From NCBI GenBank assembly GCA_025529335.1, contig JAMYHX010000036.1, forward strand, positions 62,001 through 126,000: a stretch of DNA of 64,000 bases, read 5' to 3'. Position 1 is the first letter of the stretch. Each line of letters begins with the position of its first letter. A program made the translations under genes and the position numbers. Below, piece by piece: positions 59,450-64,000 of this stretch. This DNA is from Rhizopus sp. PT2906. Its lineage: Eukaryota; Mucoromycota; Mucoromycetes; Mucorales; Rhizopodaceae. A model generated the notes under the pieces. That model was not told the origin of the DNA, did no database searches, and saw only the letters and a program-made list of their open reading frames with translations.

Positions 59450-60770
59450 TCAGTGTAATTTGTGAAAGTAGATATTGGTCTTACCAGAAAAGACGTGGTC
59501 AACTGTTTCTATTTTGCTAGTTTTGTCACTGTCATGTTGAAGACAGTTTCTGGCAATAGAGTCAAGCATGCCTTTTAAAAGTTTAGGGAGCTTTAAACCA
59601 CTTTCAACCAACGTCTTTGTTCCAGATGATCCTTGGAAAAGACGCCCTGCTACACCTACGCCATATTTTGTAGCAATTTCGTGTTCTTGGACATGTGCTT
59701 TAAGAATTAAATCATAGGATCTATCCATTCCTTATTCTACTAGCAGTTGAGTGTTCTCAATTACTTGATTTTTGGTTTTTCTTTCACAAGAGTTACACAA
59801 CAAAATTCTCTATAAAAATGTTGTTAAATACAAAGCTTTAAGTTGTCTGTTTGGAGTATTGGCCAATATTATTATTTATCGAACTACATCCACCTTGTCT
59901 ATGCTGTCAAACGCCGTTCTAATCATTCGCTATACATGGGTGTTCCAAGCTTCCAGTTTCGTATAATCTTGAAAGACTATAAGTCATGTTTCTTGCCCAA
60001 TCGTAATCGCAGTGTAGCTCTTTGTCATATTCAGTCTCCCAAGGTTGACTGCTAAATACTGATTGACAGAGATCTTTTGTATTTCTTCTATTGAATGTAT
60101 TCAAATAGTCGAGGAATTCTTTAGCAGGCTCGGGGCATGACTTGCTATTGGTCTCTGCTATCTCTATCAGCTCTTGCTAAGTGATAACGCTGTTGACAAC
60201 ATATGTCTTGTCGGAGTGATCAACAATAAAAGAATGACAAAGATGCTCCACGATACAATTCATTCCACTTGATAGGAGCTATTTGCAACCAGAAAGCGTT
60301 CTAAGTCTCTCCTCGGGTACTGTTATGTTTGGCTACAAGTATAATACATAGCCATTATTCATGTCTTCTTTAACTAGAAAATCTCATGCTTTATTCTTTA
60401 GTTACCTCAATTGTTGAATTATCGGTCTGGTCGATAATTCTTAGTGCACCAGCAGTTGATACACCAGGTTGTTTCTCACTCTTGCCGAGAGACAACAATA
60501 TCTATCATAGAAGTGCCCATCAATATATAAAAGACATTAAATAAGCAAAACAAAATACACAATACTACTTGTTTTTTATCATTTTACTGTAGCTCAGACA
60601 ATAGTATTGCGCATTCTTTTTGAGCATTTGATCCTTTTGCGCTTTGAATGTTCTCTAAATCATTTTATTTAGTCTGTATATTACCCTTTCACTATAGTCG
60701 TGATTGGCTTACTTGTAATGCCAGATAGCATCAAGCAAGTCCTACTTCTTCACTGATGTTTCATGACAAC
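59450..60770 (-). pseudogene. decayed member of a repeated gene family (copy B)
   Basis: Read on the minus strand from 60770: a damaged start similar to copy A, then the shared 357 bases, then NTFNRRNTKDLCQSVFSSQP and YDKELHCDYDWARNMTYSLS with RLYETGSLE (60104-59919). A stop-rich stretch follows, then RSYDLILKAHVQEHEIATKY, GVGVAGRLFQGSSGTKTLVE, SGLKLPKLLKGMLDSIARN (59728 down to 59450), ending FSGKTNIYFHKLH. The GTKxLxExGLKLPKxLK block is one I associate with a Mucorales family of nuclease-like proteins; where that family has E-A-G-K, this copy has V-A-G-R, so a catalytic Glu/Lys pair may be lost. Stops and frame changes make it a pseudogene. Confidence 0.45.
60306..60662 (-). repeat. 357-base dispersed repeat, copy B
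   Basis: Inverted match to 28151-28507, 357 bases without gaps and with eight mismatches, all in the part nearer 60306. Similarity continues more weakly outward to about 60770, where the copies share gaaacatcagtgaagaagt. Confidence 0.95.
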
Positions 60771-62881
60771 AGGAAGATTCTTGACGCACTACCGAATCTC
60801 AAAATAACCACGTTTATGATATAGATGAATGACAACAAAAAGGAAAGAAAGGGAAAGTTCATTATTATAAACAGTATCATTTATATGCAAACAGGAGTAT
60901 ATATATATATATGACCAATAAGGGTTGAGCATGACGCGTTATATGATAATGAAGTGTTTTTGTGGTCAGTTTGATAGCTTGCGAGGGAATGCACCAAAAA
61001 TCTCCCTATGCAAAAATGAATTACTTTAGTAGTATTTATAATGCTATAACTGTTAGAAAGTAATGTGATATGATTTTCTGTTGAAGAGTTTGTTATAAAA
61101 ACTCCTTTCATGCTATTTAGATTATGATTAACTTTGTGATTAGCTATGAAACTACATTTGTCATAAGCCAAACATTAGGCATGTAATTTCTTTCAATACA
61201 TCATTGGGTTTATATTTCATGCAAAAAAAGAGAAAGTGTGGTTAATTTTTACTGTTGCATCATAATCGTAAATGCATTGTCTATTTATCAGTAACCTCAT
61301 ATATTCATGCTATACGTATACGAGTGCTATACACTCTTTTCGGAAAGTAAATTCGCCTGTGATCGAAAATAAATACACCCAATGGTGAGGACAAAATTCA
61401 TGTTGCATGAAATGTAAATTCGTCGTCGCCAAGAATATTTTCGTAATATTAACAAGTGGGCTCTGTCTTAGAGTTGAAATTAACTCTTTCTCTCTCTCTT
61501 TTGACATGATGCCGTTTTATTCAAACATATTTTTCTTTGTCGTCTTTTTACGCAAATAATCTTTTTATTTTATGACAACATTTTATAAAATTAATGTCAA
61601 TAATTAATAAAAATACAGTATCTGTTGTGGCGTGGATAAAGAAACAATTATTATTGACTTATATGATACGTATGCCTTTAAAGCGTTTTATAAGCATATT
61701 GACACAAGTAAATCCAAAACCAGAAAGTCATTCGACGGTATCGATAAAGAAGACACACGGTACTTAACAGAGGATGCTCTCAAAGCTTGAATACCACAGC
61801 AGTTCTTTTATCCCATCATCATTTAGATGTAAACCACAAACCTGTTTAAAATATTTCAATTTTTTTTTTTTTTTTTACATCCTGCCTAAAGGCACGCCAT
61901 AGCATATTAGCTGAGTATGACAGATAAAAATGGCTGTTACATCAAGACACTTGATGTAGAAGTTCCTGCCGCCTTTAAGGAGGAAGATGTGTGCTCAACT
62001 AGGTAAAAATTCATATATATCCTAGCAATTATGATTAGCAGACGAGTTGTGCGGGTAATGATAAGTCAAAAAAAAAAAGCAAAACAGAAAAGCTTACCTT
62101 GAATTTAAAGATTCTCTCTCATCCATTGCCAGTGTCTACTTGTAGCTTGCTCTTTGTTAAATTTATATTTAAATAGATCAACTAATACTCATCAGGTGGC
62201 CCCAGGTCTTTTAGCTCCATGCCCGACTCAGTCTTTTTTTTTCATCACAGTTTCCTGTTTCGCACAGTTGCCATCAGAACAAACATACTATCCTCCTCTT
62301 CCTCCTTACAGCCGATGATTACTCCGTGCCTGAGAGTGCTAAACATCAGCTGGTTCACTAATTTCCCCAAAAACAGTAACAAACCCAACAATCATTTGGT
62401 GACTTGGTCTGACTGTCACGTTAAGTTATGATTAGCTCTAGAAATCTGTTCCAAATAAAGAAAAAAAGGCAGTTTCTTTATCGATCAAAGGTAACATGAC
62501 CACTTCACTTTAAAAGTTCAATCCATGTCTACTTTATAAACACACATCTATTTTACCTTTTCATTATCAAAGATCAAATCAGTTACATACAAAAGGGAGC
62601 AACTACGTAATGATAGCGTCAATGCAAATGGTACTTAAATCAATATTGAATGACCGATTCTAAAACAGATTCCTGCAGTAAACAGTTACACCATCAAACC
62701 CTTTGCTTCATATGTCATTTTTACACGGGCAGTCACTGACCCAACAATAGCAACAAACTACTCACTCAGAGTACCGGATTTTTTTTCCTTTTTTTTTTTT
62801 CTTTTCTATTTTCTTTTCTTTTTCTTTTTTCTGTAAACTTTCTTCCCTTCTTCTTCTCTTTTAATTACGCGTCAAACTAAT
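60771..62881. other. mostly empty stretch before TPS1
   Basis: AT-rich with (TA)n near 60900. Apart from the stop-bounded segment at 61623-61790, no gene is seen. A long pyrimidine tract (62780-62860) precedes the TPS1 start. Confidence 0.45.
61623..61790 (+). other. stop-bounded coding-like segment without a start
   Basis: 56 codons with protein-like composition (CCGVDKETIIIDLYDTYAFK, then GIDKEDTRYLTEDALKA) ending in TGA at 61790. No ATG in frame and no clear splice partners. It may be the last remains of a gene or element. Confidence 0.2.
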
Positions 62882-64000
62882 ATGTCAAGTGATAATAATA
62901 ACGATAAGAATCTTCGTTTACTTGTTGTCTCCAATCGATTACCTGTCACTGTAAACAAAGACCCCAAGACAAATGAGTTTGCATTCAAGATGTCTTCTGG
63001 AGGTTTAGTTGCAGCATTAAGTGGTCTCAAAAAGATGATGTCTTTTACTTGGATCGGTTGGCCTGGTAAGTTTATGATATGATGTATATAGAATTTTTTT
63101 AATCATAGAGCCATAAAAATAGGTTTGGACGTACCACAAGACGAACGTAGTAAACTCGAAGAAAGATTATTAAATGAAACATCCACCATGCCCGTTTTTG
63201 TTGATCACGAGTTGGCAGAGCATCATTACAATGGATTCTCAAACAGGTAACATGTTACATATACACGCGTGCACTCCATATTAAAACTCTTTTTAAAAAG
63301 TATCCTTTGGCCACTTTTCCATTATCATCCAGGAGAAATCTCTTTCAATGAAGAATGGTGGGAAGCTTATCAAAAGGTAAACACCTTGTTTGCCGAAGCC
63401 ATCGTCAAGATCGTACAAGACGGAGACCTTGTCTGGATTCAAGATTATCACTTGATGTTATTGCCTGCCATGCTTCGAAAGTTGACCACAAAGAACATCA
63501 AGATTGGCTGGTTCTTACACACACCTTTCCCGAGTAGTGAAATTTACAGGTAAGCAGAGAAACAAGATAGAAAAACATGGAATAAAGACGGAATTTTAAT
63601 TTTCAATGGAATCATAGAATCTTGCCTGTTCGAAAGGAAATTCTATTAGGCGTTCTAGAGAGTGACCTTCTCGGCTTCCACACTTATGACTATGCTCGTC
63701 ATTTCTTGTCTTCTTGTACTCGTATCCTTGGTCTATCTACCATGCCGAACGGTGTTGAGTTTGAAGGAAGATATATCCATGTCGGCACTTTCCCTATCGG
63801 TATCGATCCTGAAAAGTTCACAGACGCTCTAAAGGAAGACAAGATTCAGAACCGCATTCAACAGTTGAAGAGTAGATTTGGTGATTGCAAAGTTATCGTA
63901 GGCGTTGACCGTCTTGATTATATCAAGGGTGTACCACAAAAGGTAATTTTAGCTTCCTCTCCCGAGTTTTTTTTTGTTGCTCACATGTCTACTCTAGATG
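62882..64000 (+). CDS. TPS1: trehalose-6-phosphate synthase (3' end outside window)
   Basis: Exons 62882-63065, 63123-63246, 63301-63549, 63618-63942 and a fifth starting at 63998 keep frame. The product begins MSSDNNNDKNLRLLVVSNRL and has the GT20 blocks: SGGLVAALSGLKK, FTWIGWPG, DLVWIQDYHLMLLP, IGWFLHTPFPSSEIYR, LLGFHTYDYARHFL and VGVDRLDYIKGVPQK, the last with the conserved Asp/Lys of the donor site. It makes trehalose 6-phosphate from UDP-glucose and glucose 6-phosphate in the cytosol. The first 295 residues lie in the window; whether a phosphatase domain follows cannot be seen. A long TTC-rich tract precedes the ATG. Confidence 0.95.

Overview
The window looks like nuclear DNA of an early-diverging filamentous fungus, most likely Mucorales (a Rhizopus- or Mucor-type genome). 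It is AT-rich. Nearly every gene is cut by short GT-AG introns of about 45-70 bases. Housekeeping genes are clearly fungal (ADE2-type AIR carboxylase, RPL12, YKT6, APC8/CDC23, TPS1). The relics between them match repeat families I associate with Mucorales. I joined exons by eye, checking splice sites, frame and protein fit; no alignment was run.

Layout. 1-4.5 kb: the 3' end of an unidentified gene, an SSH4/EAR1-like ubiquitin-ligase adaptor with two PY motifs, and a Cid1-type nucleotidyltransferase. 4.6-8.7 kb: a chimeric transposon scrap and a decayed Tc1/mariner transposase carrying a 37-base poly(T) run. 8.7-10.4 kb: a bHLH transcription factor. 12-15.8 kb: a nested set of relics comprising a Helitron helicase, a Fanzor/TnpB-like gene with its zinc ribbon, and a LINE-like 3' end. 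16.5-18.3 kb: two unrecognised genes. 19-25 kb: a large WDR81-like gene (kinase-like, BEACH, WD40). 25.4-27.3 kb: ADE2. 28-29.3 kb: a decayed member of a repeated family. 29.6-33.5 kb: CMC1-like, a sugar-phosphate/nucleotide-sugar transporter, and YKT6. 34.5-39.1 kb: two tandem cytochrome P450 genes. 39.2-42.5 kb: gamma-glutamyltransferase and RPL12. 42.8-45.7 kb: relics of a Crypton/Ndc10-type recombinase, a LINE ORF1 and a nuclease-like family. 47-58 kb: a small protein, APC8, a SPA2-like polarity protein, a RUA1-like regulator and an F-box/WD40 protein. 59.4-60.8 kb: a second decayed member of the repeated family, sharing a 357-base near-identical inverted segment with the copy at 28.2 kb. 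62.9-64 kb: the 5' part of TPS1.

The host genes are mostly independent housekeeping functions (ubiquitin adaptors and cell cycle, membrane traffic, purine, trehalose and glutathione metabolism). The unusual content lies in the relic blocks, above all the Helitron-Fanzor block and the inverted 357-base pair. I saw no tRNA, rRNA or CRISPR array.
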